Source: Deltaproteobacteria bacterium (lineage in GTDB: Bacteria > Desulfobacterota > Syntrophia > Syntrophales > UBA2210). From it: DNA of 24,385 nucleotides. Positions 23,879 to 24,385 of the stretch are shown here, in pieces. Position 1 is the first letter of the stretch. Every line of letters begins with the position of its first letter. The stretch lies in the NCBI GenBank assembly GCA_030603465.1, contig JAUVXT010000009.1, forward strand, positions 1 to 24,385, in the 5' to 3' direction. Under the pieces are notes generated by a model. It ran no database searches and was not told the origin of the DNA. It saw nothing but the letters and a program-made list of their open reading frames with translations. The position numbers and the translations under genes are program-made.

Positions 23879-24385
23879 TTTTCTCGTCCCCCTTTCTTTT
23901 TGATATAGCAAACCACACACCGGCAATCCCGGCGGCGAGGCCGATTACAGGGGAAAAAATTACCGATTTTTCCAGGGTACTCATTGCCGCCATTGCCCGC
24001 TTTACAGGACCCAGATGTGGTTTCCCGGGACCCTTGTCGATGGCCTTATTCAATATATCGAAGGGAACGGGAGAGACATAGAAGGTTCCCGTGCCTCCGT
24101 TTTCTTTCACCCCGTAGATAAATCCCTTCATCTCTGCGGCCCGCTTTTCGGCGACCTTCACGATATCATTATAAGGCCCTATCGCCATTGCATCTCTCGG
24201 GCAGGCATCGATGCAGGCGGGCTTCTTCCCCTTGCGAAGCAGATCATTACAGAGATCGCATTTATACATGACCCCGTTTCCCGCCAAGGTGGGCATTATC
24301 TTGAGATATACCCCCACACCCGATTGCCTCTGCGGGATTTTCCAGGGACATACGGTGCGGCACTTTGCCCCTCCGAAGCAGAGAT
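23871..24385 (-). CDS. Fe-S electron-transfer subunit, formate dehydrogenase beta-like (5' end outside window)
   Basis: The frame runs through the right edge, so only the C-terminal part is present; a GTG at 24317 is not a true start. Visible are a cysteine set CFGGAKCRTVCP, then CDLCNDLLRKGKKPACIDACP, the last clusters of a multi-[4Fe-4S] ferredoxin-like subunit (the CDLC...ACIDACP order is as in FdhB/HybA-type proteins). A C-terminal hydrophobic helix (VIFSPVIGLAAGIAGVWFAI) anchors it to the membrane. Overlap with the cytochrome b gene indicates an operon. The parent enzyme, probably a second formate dehydrogenase or similar molybdo- or hydrogenase-type complex, should lie just outside the window. 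Confidence 0.82.
   Translation of the reverse strand, partial: LCFGGAKCRTVCPWKIPQRQSGVGVYLKIMPTLAGNGVMYKCDLCNDLLRKGKKPACIDACPRDAMAIGPYNDIVKVAEKRAAEMKGFIYGVKENGGTGTFYVSPVPFDILNKAIDKGPGKPHLGPVKRAMAAMSTLEKSVIFSPVIGLAAGIAGVWFAISKRKGDEKNG

Overview
The window looks like chromosome of a strictly anaerobic bacterium, most likely a deltaproteobacterium in the Desulfobacterota/Syntrophobacterales sense. The basis is gene content, not a database match: a selenocysteine formate dehydrogenase of the Fdn type with FdhE, an indolepyruvate:ferredoxin oxidoreductase (IorAB) with an FrhB-like flavoprotein, a BKACE enzyme, a MobB/DUF364 pair, a DsrE-type sulfur-relay remnant and GC-rich hairpin repeats between genes. 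No phage, transposase, CRISPR array or rRNA is visible.

Layout. 1-1110: the 3' end of a gene with a PD-(D/E)XK nuclease-like domain and a doubtful small ORF, followed by repeat-rich spacer. 1359-2869 (minus): a UbiA/MenA-like prenyltransferase overlapping a CPBP intramembrane protease, with a clear sigma70-like promoter. 3101-3257: a decayed DsrE-family gene. 3599-6961 (plus): a TSUP (TauE/SafE) permease and a long, divergent transketolase with its own promoter. 7087-7161 (minus): tRNA-Val(CAC) with promoter and terminator. 7433-15317 (minus): a run of fdhE, nth, a nitroreductase, a DUF885 putative metallopeptidase, the FrhB-like flavoprotein, iorA and iorB. 15493-20014 (minus): fdnGHI, with an in-frame UGA at 19457-19459 read as selenocysteine. 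20225-21491 (plus, divergent): DUF364 protein and mobB. 21496-21692: a cluster of strong inverted repeats. 21755-22093: a small Lys-rich membrane protein. 22138-24385 (minus): a BKACE enzyme, a formate-dehydrogenase-like cytochrome b and the 3' end of an Fe-S subunit gene that runs off the window.

How the genes fit together. The centre is an export-type, Mo/W- and Se-dependent formate dehydrogenase that would oxidise formate outside the membrane and pass electrons through FdnH and cytochrome b FdnI to the quinone pool. FdhE (maturation) and MobB (cofactor) support it, and the nearby MenA-like enzyme could make its menaquinone. IorAB with the FrhB-like protein would oxidise aryl-pyruvates from aromatic amino acids to acyl-CoA and hand low-potential electrons to a flavin/Fe-S acceptor. 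The cytochrome b/Fe-S pair at the right edge is probably part of a second membrane-bound oxidoreductase. Together these suggest amino-acid and formate metabolism tied to ferredoxin and menaquinone.

Less ordinary items are the DsrE remnant, the FrhB-IorAB operon with an atypical IorA cysteine cluster, the transketolase lacking two usual TPP/metal-site acids, the DUF364-mobB pair divergent from fdn with palindromes in the shared region, and two dispersed repeat families. I do not see a clearly new multi-gene system.
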